DNA from: JAFEDN01 sp963795715
GTDB lineage: Bacteria > Pseudomonadota > Gammaproteobacteria > Coxiellales > Coxiellaceae
Reading direction: 5' to 3'
Assembly (NCBI GenBank): GCA_963795715.1
Contig: CAWCIY010000003.1
Span: 496,001-560,000 of the forward strand
DNA: 64,000 nucleotides
Each line of letters opens with the position of its first letter. Positions within the stretch are counted from its first letter, which is position 1. Below, one piece after another: positions 17,987 through 27,200 of the stretch. The position numbers and the translations under genes were made by a program. The notes beneath the pieces are model-generated. The model saw only the letters and a list, made by a program, of their open reading frames with translations. It was not told the DNA's origin and made no database searches.

Positions 17987-18847
17987 ATGAAAAGAAAACG
18001 CGTACATTTTGAAAAGATTGAAGATTCAAAAGAAAACTTAAGCCCAGATGATAATGGTTTACGGTCGCCAGGACATGATAATCATTACAGTTTTTTTAAC
18101 CCAATTTCTCCGAATAAAAGCATCCTCAAAAATAAAATAAACGAACAAAAAGAATTGGTCGATATTATTTCCTTTCAAGAGCAGCAACAAAAATTATTAT
18201 TTAAGACCGTATATGAAGGTTTAAAATCAATACTGGATTCAATAAAAGAGCATATTTTAGAAGAAAAAATCAGAAAAACCGTCGAGGGTTTTTTCTTTGC
18301 TTCTTTAGCAGATTTTCAATTAAATTTATTAACTACGATCAGTCAAACCTATTCTATCTCAGGAATACGGAGTGCCAAAAAAGCACTTACCCTGGATTTA
18401 TATTATGGCGCCCATAAATTATCTAAACATGATAAGTCTATAAAGCTAAAAGTAGATGACGTTTTTGACAAATTCAAGAACATTGATAAAACACGATTTT
18501 TATTTAGCGGCCGTCAGAAATATAATCGATTTAAATCTAAAAAAAGAGTCGCTATTAAAAACATTCTATTAAAGGAATACATCATTTCATCAATCGGAAC
18601 ATCCCAAGGGAGTAATTTTAATAATTGTTTAGAGGAATTTGGAAAATTAATCGATTTTCTTTTTGATAAATTTGCTGATGGAAAAATAGGAAAAATAGTA
18701 GCGTCACAATCGCTTATTACCGAAATTCAATCTAAGCTTAACGATACACAAATCGAAATACATCTGCTTTGGAAAAAAATGGTGGGAAAAGAATTATCTT
18801 TAGAACAAGTTCCCAGCTCTCCACAGGTGTCAAGCCTGACAATTTGA
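17987..18847 (+). CDS. 286-residue protein of unknown family with eukaryote-like short motifs at the N-terminus
   Basis: I do not recognise the main body (about 50-286), a charged alpha-helical region. The first 50 residues look disordered and carry motifs typical of eukaryotic cell-cycle proteins: a basic cluster KRKR (2-5), an RVxF-type PP1-docking motif RVHF (5-8), a KEN tripeptide (15-17) followed by SP, further SP sites (19, 27, 41), and SILK (45-48), the second known PP1-docking motif. There is no signal peptide. It opens a block of unknown genes (17987-22128), convergent with the next. A host-directed effector is an inference from the motifs; chance occurrence cannot be excluded. Confidence 0.75.
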   Translation: MKRKRVHFEKIEDSKENLSPDDNGLRSPGHDNHYSFFNPISPNKSILKNKINEQKELVDIISFQEQQQKLLFKTVYEGLKSILDSIKEHILEEKIRKTVEGFFFASLADFQLNLLTTISQTYSISGIRSAKKALTLDLYYGAHKLSKHDKSIKLKVDDVFDKFKNIDKTRFLFSGRQKYNRFKSKKRVAIKNILLKEYIISSIGTSQGSNFNNCLEEFGKLIDFLFDKFADGKIGKIVASQSLITEIQSKLNDTQIEIHLLWKKMVGKELSLEQVPSSPQVSSLTI

Positions 18848-18858
18848 TAATCTCAGCA

Positions 18859-20115
18859 TCAAATAGTCATTGTGCTAGGTGTGACCCCTTTACTATCATC
18901 TTCAATTCTAAAAGAATGAGGAGACTGAATTGAAGGCGCTAATAAAATCAGAGGGGAAGCACTTAGCCTATATTTACTAGCCAAGGCTTTATAAATGTTT
19001 TTTTTATCCTGCACCGTAAGCCTAGAGAATTCGTAACTATCAGGGTCATAACCTAGTTCAGAATAAATTTTTTGTACCGAGGGAGGGAATTCACAACCCA
19101 GTACATCGGGAGCAGAATTTTTTTTAATATATTTTGAAATCAAATATTCATAGAGTTTTTCTTCGTATTCTTTGGTATTTTCTGAAACCAAAGAAGATGT
19201 AGGATTGTATGCAGAATGCTGGGGAAGTGATTTGATTATAGTTTGTTTTAATACACTTAAAACTAAATCAAGAGAATAACCCATTCTAGTAGTAGATGAT
19301 ATAAATTTAAGTACTTTACTTTCTGCGAATCCAGACAAATTGAATTCAATAGTGGTTTTAGAAGTCTCTACTGAAGATTTTGAGGGATAAGGATTATTTA
19401 AAAGATTTGCAATATTGCTTCTTTTTTGTGAGAGAAGTATATTTTTATTATCAAGTTCTGAAACCTTTCTTTTCCGGTGAGCACGCTCTTGGTCTTTAGA
19501 AATGATTTTAGTATCTTTTGGTTGCGATAATTCTACTACACTGCCTGCATTTTTAAGAATTTTTTTCACTTTATCTTTTGACCACGAACAAATGTGTTTA
19601 CATTTAGATTTAAGATGCAATAATTGATAAGTCGATTCTAATTCTGTCCATATTTTTGAATATGTATCCTTATCGCAATTTTCCAATTTTTTTTCTAAAT
19701 AAAGGAATTTGCTATTAATAAACTCAAACTCTCGGCGGTGAAGGTTTACATTCTCAGAATCTTTTTGTAAAATAAAATTTATCAAAATTTTCTGTTTATC
19801 TAGTAATTTTCCCATCAATTCCAAATTAGCTGCTTCCGGATTTATAGAAATTAAATTCTCCAAAATATCGAGAGCACCCGCATAAGCTTCACTTAGTTCA
19901 AGGTAAAAGATAATAGGAGTATCTGACTTTATTAAAAGCTCTCGGCTTTCTATTTCCATGTTTCTATTTCGTAGGGCCATTTTAAATCGATTATATTTTT
20001 TATTATCAGTTAAATTAACAGCCTGGTCATAAAAAGTATCAGCTGTTATTTCAAAAGATTTATAAAGGGGCGTTGAATTTGGTAGTGACTCAGTGCCAAT
20101 ACTGATCTTTTTCAT
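18859..20115 (-). CDS. 418-residue protein of unknown family with basic cluster
   Basis: Not recognised. The protein is largely helical and charged, without a signal peptide or membrane helix. A basic stretch HRKRKV at 213-218 resembles a nuclear localisation signal. Residues about 265-297 (ESKVLKFI...MGYSLDLVLSVLKQTIIKSL) resemble residues 37-68 of the 118-residue neighbour (CHMLGFSEKQSLSILKTVII), so the two share a small helical module. It is probably co-transcribed with the upstream 533- and 118-residue genes (gaps of 29 and 25 bp). It is convergent with the 286-residue gene. Confidence 0.75.
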   Translation of the reverse strand: MKKISIGTESLPNSTPLYKSFEITADTFYDQAVNLTDNKKYNRFKMALRNRNMEIESRELLIKSDTPIIFYLELSEAYAGALDILENLISINPEAANLELMGKLLDKQKILINFILQKDSENVNLHRREFEFINSKFLYLEKKLENCDKDTYSKIWTELESTYQLLHLKSKCKHICSWSKDKVKKILKNAGSVVELSQPKDTKIISKDQERAHRKRKVSELDNKNILLSQKRSNIANLLNNPYPSKSSVETSKTTIEFNLSGFAESKVLKFISSTTRMGYSLDLVLSVLKQTIIKSLPQHSAYNPTSSLVSENTKEYEEKLYEYLISKYIKKNSAPDVLGCEFPPSVQKIYSELGYDPDSYEFSRLTVQDKKNIYKALASKYRLSASPLILLAPSIQSPHSFRIEDDSKGVTPSTMTI

Positions 20116-20144
20116 AGTTTCACCTTTTTATTTAAAATCATCTT

Positions 20145-21746
20145 TCAAAAAGTATCCAGACAAGAAATATCAATTTCCTGATCGCTCGGAGCTGGGGTTG
20201 TAGGTACTGCTGATGCAAAAAATGCTGGCGAGAACGTACTGGGTAAATGCGAGGATGTAGTAGGGTTTGTCTGTTCAAGTTGAAAAAACCTGGGATTTAA
20301 ACCAAAAGGACTGGAATTGTGTGCTACAGGTGTAGTAGGTGGTTGCGGCTGTAAAGTGTATTGTGGGTGAACATGTGATTGATTTTGGGGGTTCAAAGAA
20401 GAGCTTGAACTAGAGCTAGAAAGACTAGCGTTGAATGGAAAACTCGGCTTTCCAGATATTATTGGTACTATTGGTGTAGTAGGTGTCGAAAGTGGCTCAG
20501 TCTGTTGAGTGTTGCGTAGGTAACTTGAAAGATTTTGAGTGAAAGAAGAGCTGGGTCCTGTATTGTAAGGATTATTAATTCCCTGATCGCTCGGAGCCAG
20601 GGTTGTAAGTAATTCTGATGCAAAAAATGCTGGCGAGAACGTACTGGGTAAATGCGAGGATGTAGTAGGGTTTTTATATTCAAGTTGAGAAAATCTGGGA
20701 CTTAAACCGAAAGGACTGAAATTGTGTGCTACAGGTGCAGTAGGTGGTTGCGGCTGTAGAGTGTATTGTGGGTGAACATGTGATTGATTTTGGGTCAAAG
20801 AAGAGCTTGAGCTAGAACTAGAACTAGAAAGACTAGCGTTGAATGGAAAACTCGGCTTTCCAAATATTATTGGTGATGTAGCAGGTGTCGAAAGTGACTC
20901 AGTCTGTTGAGTGTTGGGTAGGTAACTTGAAGAATTTTGAGTGAAAGAAGATATCTTTTCAACTGCGGTATGTAATGCAGTAAGTAGGGTGACGGGATCT
21001 TTCACGGAGCTGTATTGCTGACAGTTTGACAAAAAAGTTGCAACATAATCTTGGGCTAACGCATGCAATTTTGGTTGGCTCGGGTGCGCGAATTCTTTTA
21101 TTTCAACTTGAGAACATAATGCTGATGGCTGAAAATTGGAGGGCATGGATAATAGATTCTGTTCATAGGAGGGAAAATTTTCCATTATCTTCTTTATATC
21201 AGCGGGATTAATATTAAGACGAGTCAATTTAGCTCTTTTAGGTATTAGCTCGAATTGCTTAAAATTTAAAATAGTAATATAGCTCTTTTCCGAAGTTGCC
21301 CATATTTGATCAGGCAAATTTCTAAGAGAATCAAGCCTGCTTAAACCCATATTTATGCCGCTTACTAACATTTTATGTCTTCTATCAGATTCAGGCAATA
21401 TAACATAAGCAAAAGACTTATTTTCAGTCACAAAACAAACAACAGCAAAATTGCTGTTATCGTCTGAATAAGGCTTAAAAACTAAAATTATAACTTCTTC
21501 GATCCTGCTTTGCTCGATTGGCGGAATTTTTGTGTTTTTTAGCCTTTTTTTTCTATTTTTTTGCTTATCTCTATCTAGATTATCAACTTTGATATTCCGT
21601 TTATTAGTAGTGGAATCAGAATGATTTGATGCTGACTGTATAGATATTTGTCCAGATAGGGAATGATAATTTAGAGATTCTGGAAACCCAGGTGAATCTA
21701 AATCTGATAGAATGTTTATTTCTTCCATATCACGGGGATGTTTCAT
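20145..21746 (-). CDS. 533-residue protein of unknown family with two 135-residue Ser/Pro-rich tandem repeats
   Basis: The N-terminal part has a basic cluster (KQKNRKKRLKNTK, 61-73) resembling a bipartite nuclear signal, then an apparently folded region (about 80-200: VIILVFKPYSD, FAVVCFVTENKSFAYVILP). Residues about 268-388 and 403-523 are two near-identical units that contain TQQTE.LSTP, KPSFPFNASL, a run of 7-11 serines, QSHVHPQYTLQPQPP, PFGL.PRF and HLPSTFSPAFFAS. The units are also near-identical in DNA, with a 405-bp period, so the duplication is recent. There is no signal peptide. The disordered, Pro/Ser-rich composition resembles eukaryotic transcription or adaptor proteins. The function is unknown. 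Confidence 0.78.
   Translation of the reverse strand: MKHPRDMEEINILSDLDSPGFPESLNYHSLSGQISIQSASNHSDSTTNKRNIKVDNLDRDKQKNRKKRLKNTKIPPIEQSRIEEVIILVFKPYSDDNSNFAVVCFVTENKSFAYVILPESDRRHKMLVSGINMGLSRLDSLRNLPDQIWATSEKSYITILNFKQFELIPKRAKLTRLNINPADIKKIMENFPSYEQNLLSMPSNFQPSALCSQVEIKEFAHPSQPKLHALAQDYVATFLSNCQQYSSVKDPVTLLTALHTAVEKISSFTQNSSSYLPNTQQTESLSTPATSPIIFGKPSFPFNASLSSSSSSSSSSLTQNQSHVHPQYTLQPQPPTAPVAHNFSPFGLSPRFSQLEYKNPTTSSHLPSTFSPAFFASELLTTLAPSDQGINNPYNTGPSSSFTQNLSSYLRNTQQTEPLSTPTTPIVPIISGKPSFPFNASLSSSSSSSSLNPQNQSHVHPQYTLQPQPPTTPVAHNSSPFGLNPRFFQLEQTNPTTSSHLPSTFSPAFFASAVPTTPAPSDQEIDISCLDTF
20178..20945 (-). repeat. Tandem 405-bp-period repeat within the 533-residue gene
   Basis: Two copies, beginning with CTGATCGCTCGGAGC at 20178 and 20583, share long identical stretches, such as the 40 bases spanning GCAAAAAATGCTGGCGAGAA. 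They differ by small changes and by the length of the serine codon run. Copy number could change by recombination without shifting the frame. Confidence 0.85.
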
Positions 21747-21771
21747 ATTTAGCCTATTTTGACGTGAATGA

Positions 21772-22128
21772 TTACAAAGAAAATGAATTATTTTTTAATA
21801 TCTCAGAATTATTTTTAGGATTTTGAGAAAATAAAAAGTGATTGGGCTGTATTTGTTCGGATAGTTTTGGTGTTAATTGTTGTGTTTTATCCGCAGGAAT
21901 TGATATTGATTGTGTATGTTTTTTCAAATTTTCAATAATAACTGTTTTTAAAATGCTAAGTGACTGTTTTTCAGAAAAACCTAGCATATGGCAGCTAGTT
22001 TTTAAAAACTCCTGAATATCAGCTTCACAATATTTATCCAAATCAAAATGAATCGTAGGAGAAAATAGTGGTAAAGACGGCGAGTCAACTGAACAACCTT
22101 TTTCCTCAGGTAGTCTAAAATTTTTCAT
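21772..22128 (-). CDS. 118-residue protein of unknown family sharing a helical module with the 418-residue protein
   Basis: Not recognised. Residues 37-68 (DIQEFLKTSCHMLGFSEKQS, then LSILKTVIIENL) resemble residues 265-297 of the 418-residue protein two genes downstream. The flanks are polar and probably disordered. The ATG at 22128 is preceded by AAGGGA. The gene leads the leftward 118-533-418 group, which is probably one operon. Confidence 0.65.
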   Translation of the reverse strand: MKNFRLPEEKGCSVDSPSLPLFSPTIHFDLDKYCEADIQEFLKTSCHMLGFSEKQSLSILKTVIIENLKKHTQSISIPADKTQQLTPKLSEQIQPNHFLFSQNPKNNSEILKNNSFSL

Positions 22129-22305
22129 AAAAAATCCCTTCTTCTGAACTACAAATAAAATAATTAAATAAGATTTTAATCCTAATTAGAAATAAAGTAA
22201 ATATTCTCTTTCTTGCAAAGTTATTATTCATTTGAAAACAATCTTTGTCCTCGTAGCAACAATCACAAGAGATACTAGCATTGTCGTTGAAGCAATCAAA
22301 AGAAA

Positions 22306-22346
22306 AGAGAGGGTCAAGTCCTTATTCCTTATTTCTGATGACCCTT
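22306..22346. repeat. Dispersed GGGTCAAGTCC-type repeat (half copy)
   Basis: The 41 bases from AGAGAGGGTCAAGTCC to GATGACCCTT are identical to 34109-34149. Only the left arm of the fuller hairpin at 34114-34177 is present. The rest of 22129-22387 is AT-rich and shows no gene. Confidence 0.85.
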
Positions 22347-22387
22347 GTTATATTTTTCAATATATTACAGTCTAGCGGAAATTGCTG

Positions 22388-23263
22388 CTATAAAATTTCT
22401 TTTAAATAGCTAATAAAACATTTGATAGGCAAAGATAAAGCAGAGGGGTGGTGTTTGTAGATTAGATAAATCGGTTCGCCAGGAGCCACGAAATCGGTTA
22501 ATACTTCGGTAAGATTCCCATCGGCCAGGTCTTTGGCAGCCCAAAGATGCGACATCCAAACCAACCCCATATTCGCTTTGGCGGCATCGCGTAACGCATA
22601 GACGCTATTGGTGCGGTAATTGCCGGAAACGTTTATCTTTTGGTGCTTAAATACCCAGGCGTTGTTGGTTTTACCTTTTAGAAACACAATGCAATTGTGA
22701 TGTAATAAATCCTCCGGCACTTGCGGACAACCATTGAGTTGCAGATAAGCCGGAGTAGCAAATACCCCTTTAGTGAGTATTCCCACTTGTTTAGCATGGA
22801 ACGTCTCATTCCCTTTTAAATTGCCGACATGAACCGTGATATCGGTGTTTTGGTCGAAATTAGCCTCATGGGATGATTGAAACAATAGTTCAATCTTTAA
22901 TTTTGGATAACGTTTAAGGAATGCGGGTATATTGTTAGCAATTTGGCAAATTCCAAAGCTATGCAATGGCAATCTAATCTTTAAGTTACCTTGAGGTATC
23001 TCTTGCAATGATTCAATATTATTTTTGGCATCATCCCATTCTGTCAGTATGCGCTGACAATATAGAAAAAATCTTTGACCGGCATCAGTAGCGATAATAC
23101 GGCGTGTTGAACGTGATAATAAATTGGTTTTGAATTGTTCCTCTAACCAGCTAACGTTCTTACTAACCTGGGCAACAGATAGGTTTAGGTGGGTTGCAGC
23201 CATTGAAAAGCTTTGTTTTTCTACTACAGTGGCAAAACTTTTTAGCGCATTTAAAAGATCCAT
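22388..23263 (-). CDS. LysR-family transcriptional regulator
   Basis: The 291-residue protein has the N-terminal winged helix (DLLNALKSFATVVEKQSFSM, AATHLNLSVAQVSKNVSWLE, RRIIATDAG), then the periplasmic-binding-like effector domain (GNLKIRLPLHSFG, FDQNTDITVHVG, GLVWMSHLW). Its length is normal. LysR proteins often control the divergent neighbour, here the 223-residue membrane protein starting 125 bp away. The effector is unknown. Confidence 0.93.
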   Translation of the reverse strand: MDLLNALKSFATVVEKQSFSMAATHLNLSVAQVSKNVSWLEEQFKTNLLSRSTRRIIATDAGQRFFLYCQRILTEWDDAKNNIESLQEIPQGNLKIRLPLHSFGICQIANNIPAFLKRYPKLKIELLFQSSHEANFDQNTDITVHVGNLKGNETFHAKQVGILTKGVFATPAYLQLNGCPQVPEDLLHHNCIVFLKGKTNNAWVFKHQKINVSGNYRTNSVYALRDAAKANMGLVWMSHLWAAKDLADGNLTEVLTDFVAPGEPIYLIYKHHPSALSLPIKCFISYLKEIL

Positions 23264-23388
23264 TCAATTCCTTCAATATTCTAATCTTTTCTTTTTAAGA
23301 AAAATTGCTTTTCTTAATGATATATTGTCAAAAATAATGAGCAAAGTAAACTGACCTGTAATATTTGACTTAAAATTAGGAGAAAATA

Positions 23389-24060
23389 ATGAAAAATACA
23401 GATCATAAAGCGCTGGCAAAAAAAAATTTACTGGGATTTGGCGGTAAAAGTTTTCTGACTGGGCTTTTTGCCGGATTTAGCGGATATATTCCTAGCGCTA
23501 TAACCAATCATACGCTAATTTATGCTAGCGCAGTAGGGGTGTTTATAATGGATGTCATCCCTACTCTATTTAATCAGCTATCTACTGCAGAATCAGAATC
23601 TCAGGTATTAGTTTGGATTAATCGCGCCAAAAAGGCGGTAGCAGCTGTGGAAGCAGGGGCTCTTGCGGGTGTGGCGGCTGATAGAACTTTAGAAATTTTG
23701 GGATATGCTGAAACGGCTGAGGAAGTGACTGCTAAATTATTAAAATCATTTATAATCGTATTAGGTGCAAAAGCCACGCTGACACTATTAACCACTCTTG
23801 AAAAAATGGTAAATCAAGGAATCGATCTTAAAACGATCCGTACAGTAACCATACAAGGGTTGCTCTCCTTAGGGCAGACAGGTTTGTTAGCTACTTCGGC
23901 TGCAGGAGAGTTAGCTTTGAATGTCGCTAGTGGGATTAATGCAGCTATCTCTTTAGTACAGGCGGTTGATTTCGGTATTTCGGGAATTTGGCATTCTTGC
24001 CAAGCCTCAAAAACTACAGATACTGATTATCATCCGATCAATGATAGTTTTAGCGTCTAG
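23389..24060 (+). CDS. 223-residue hydrophobic membrane-associated protein, unknown
   Basis: AGGAG lies 8 bases before ATG 23389. Several hydrophobic or amphipathic segments are visible (FLTGLFAGFSGYIPSAI, LIYASAVGVFIMDVIPTLF, LLKSFIIVLGAKATLTLL, VASGINAAISLVQAVDFGI), with Ala/Gly-rich helices between. I do not recognise a family. The gene is divergent from the LysR gene and may be its target. There is no terminator, but a perfect palindrome follows at 24114. Confidence 0.75.
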   Translation: MKNTDHKALAKKNLLGFGGKSFLTGLFAGFSGYIPSAITNHTLIYASAVGVFIMDVIPTLFNQLSTAESESQVLVWINRAKKAVAAVEAGALAGVAADRTLEILGYAETAEEVTAKLLKSFIIVLGAKATLTLLTTLEKMVNQGIDLKTIRTVTIQGLLSLGQTGLLATSAAGELALNVASGINAAISLVQAVDFGISGIWHSCQASKTTDTDYHPINDSFSV

Positions 24061-24113
24061 TACCGTTTCAATTTAATTCTGATAGGTTGCGGATTGGTCT
24101 TACCCTCGGATAC

Positions 24114-24142
24114 GTCGTCCCGCGGCTTGTCCGCGGGACGAC
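24114..24142. repeat. Perfect 12-bp-stem palindrome (GTCGTCCCGCGG type)
   Basis: GTCGTCCCGCGG (24114-24125), loop CTTGT, then CCGCGGGACGAC (24131-24142). A related copy with one stem mismatch lies at 33400-33428. It belongs to the widespread class of small GTC(A/G)TCCCGCG repeats found between bacterial genes. It may also stop transcription between the convergent genes here. Confidence 0.8.
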
Positions 24143-24246
24143 AAGGCTAGGTGTATTCAGCAGCAATTCCCGCTGAAGGAAAAAAGCAGCCATAAAAATA
24201 TGAGCTTCCGCTTCAGCGCGAGTTGTTGGGTATTCAGGGCTCCGCA

Positions 24247-27200
24247 TTAATACGGGGACCCTGGGCGGGGATTATTACGACCTTGATTTTTTAATCCTTG
24301 CTTACCAGGTTGCGAGTTTAGCTGCTTCCAAAAGTTTTGTTGGTTGTTATGATGATAATAATAATGTAACTGCCTACTAGCTGACATATTTCCTTGGTCA
24401 GCAGCTAAACGATATAAGTACTCCGCTTCTTTGTCATCTTTTTCTACCCCATTACCATACTGATAACAAACACCTAACTTATATTGAGCTAACACATATC
24501 CCTGAGCAGCCGCTAAACGATATAAGCGCAACGCTTCTTCGATGTCATCTGCCACTCCGACGCCGTGCTCGTAACAAACTCCTAAATAATACTGTGCTAA
24601 GGGGAGATCCTGATCAGCAGCCGAACGATATAAGCCCACCGCTTCTTTGTCATCTTTTCCTACGCCTTTACCCTTCTGATAACAAATACCTAACGTAATT
24701 TGAGCTTTAGCATACCCTTGGTTAGCAGCTAATCGATATAACCGCACTGCTTCTTTGTCATCTTTTTCTACGCCTGTACCCTTCTCATAACAAAAACCTA
24801 ACGTATATTGAGCTGCAGTATACCCCTGGTCAGCAGCTAATCGATATAACCGCACTGCTTCTTTGTCATCTTTTTCTACGCCTGTACCCTTCTCATAACA
24901 AAAACCTAACTTATTTTGAGCTGCAGCATACCCCTGGTCAGCAGCTAATCGATATAACCGCACCGCTTCTTTGAGGTCTTTCCTCACCCCAATACCTTTC
25001 TCATAACAAAAACCTAACTTCTTTTGAGCTGCAGCATACTCCTGGTTAGCAGCTAATCGATATAACCGCACCGCTTCTTGGGTATCTTTGTCCACCCCAA
25101 TGCCTCTCTGATAACAAGCTCCTAAATTATTTTGGGCCGGCGCATGTCCCTGGTCAGCCGCTAAACGATATAACCGCACCGCTTCTTTGAGGTCTTTTTT
25201 CACCCCACTGCCATCTTCATAACGAAGTCCCAAAATAAACTGTTCCTCAAGATCCTGATCAGCAGTTAAAGGCTGGGCTGCTATTTTTCTTCCATTAATA
25301 CGCTTCTCATCACAGTCTTTTGAATGAGGGTACAAGTGTTCAAGCTGACGCTTATCGTCGTAAATCCTGTGGTCCAGTATAATGGGAGCTTGATAACAGT
25401 TTAATTCCTTTGATAAATAATTAGAAAAATTATTCGCTTCCTGTGGGTTTTCATTGAAATATTTTATTAAGGATGCAGTCAAACTACTTGCAAATGCTTC
25501 TTTATATTCTTTCCAGCCGGGTTTGTAGTATAAATGAGCCAAGCAGAAGTGATAAAGAAAGCTTGCTACGGGGGAATCAGAACGAGGATATAATTTCTCT
25601 TCAAAAATCCTGGTCATGGTTTTATAATGATGGTTTAAATGGGAAGTTAGTTCTGAATCCTTATAAATATTCAGGAAATAAAAATCCCAATAACTGCTCA
25701 GGTTACTGCCAGAGATTTCCTCATCGGGATTTTCGAAATAGAAATAAGGAGTGAGTTGATTTTTATTAGGATCGATATATTTTACTAGCCTGTAAAAAAA
25801 ATATCGTACATTAGTATTGTTATATTCGGGTAATTCTATGGGAAATAAACCGCGTTCTATCCAAGTACTCAATAATTGAGCGTCAGCTTCGCTTAATAAA
25901 AAATTATACTCATTTGAATTAGATTTTTCAAAATCCATGGTTACAGTGGTCAGTAGAAAATGATTATCATTTTTCTTAAACCCAGGCAGGATAACCGATA
26001 TATCTAGGTCATTTAAAGTATAACCTCGATACGTATCGGCTATAACTTCCAGTTTAAACCCCAATTCTCTCAGAAGAGTTTCTACCAAACCCTGCTTTCC
26101 AGGGTTAAGCGTTAAATCGATAATCGCGTCCGTATCGTGGGCAGCGAAACCTCCTTTATTCAATTTCTTACACATCGCATATAAAACAAAGCTACCGCGC
26201 AATTTTAATTCGGTGCCTGATGGGCTGAGCTCGATTTTTAAGCTGACTAATTTGTTTAAAGAAGCATTTTGTCCAGGCGTAAGTTTTATTTCTGTGGAAT
26301 TAAATTTAAATAGCTGTGCTTTTATCTGGTTTTTATTAGCTGCTTTACCTTTAATTGGAAGTTTACTGTCCTCTTCCTTGTTCTCGTTCAAAAGAGGTCG
26401 ATGTGAAGCCTTTTTTTGTGGTTCAGACTGCTGGTTCATCTCTGCAGTGTTTGAAAGACCAGGTTTATCATCTTCGGATTCCTTTTGTTCTGAAGTTTTT
26501 TTTGTGATTACAGTTTTTTTGGGCGAATTTTGCTTCTTTTTGCTTCTTTTGCCAGGTCGCTTATTTTTAACTGGCTGTTTTTTGATTTTCTCTGCGTGTA
26601 ATGCCCCATTTCCTTGGTTAACAGGAGGTAAGTTTTGTTGCTCGCTTGAAGATTCATCCGATGGCATCTTTTTAATGTCATCGTTTTTTGACGACTTTGA
26701 AAGAGAAGGCTCAATTTCCGTTTTTAGAGATTCTAAATTTTTTTTAGCCTTGTCCAGTTGCTTTTTAAATTTTATATAAATAGCCGAGCTTTCGTTTTGT
26801 TGAGTGAGTCCCAATTTGAGAATCTGTTCTTCGATTTTAGATAATAATGATGCCCCGTCTTCTTTTATTTTTCCCCACCCATCCTGTTTTATATCTTTTG
26901 TTCTTTTTTCAAGATTCATTAATTTTTTTAAAATTGAATCAATATTAGCCTTAATTGACTTAAGGCAGTTTATTTTTTTGGATGGATTATTAGCAATTGA
27001 TTTTTGTTTGTTATCATTCACTTGAAGATTTTGTAATTTTTTATAAGTTGACGCATGCTCTAAAGCTTCATCAAAATTTTCAGCGTTCAAATAAGATTCC
27101 ATGAGATCTTCAAAGAAATTTGAGCCAGTTTGTCTAACCTTAGGTGGAAAAGTAATCCCAGTATATAATGAATCGGTTGGCGGTACCTGTTCACAACAGG

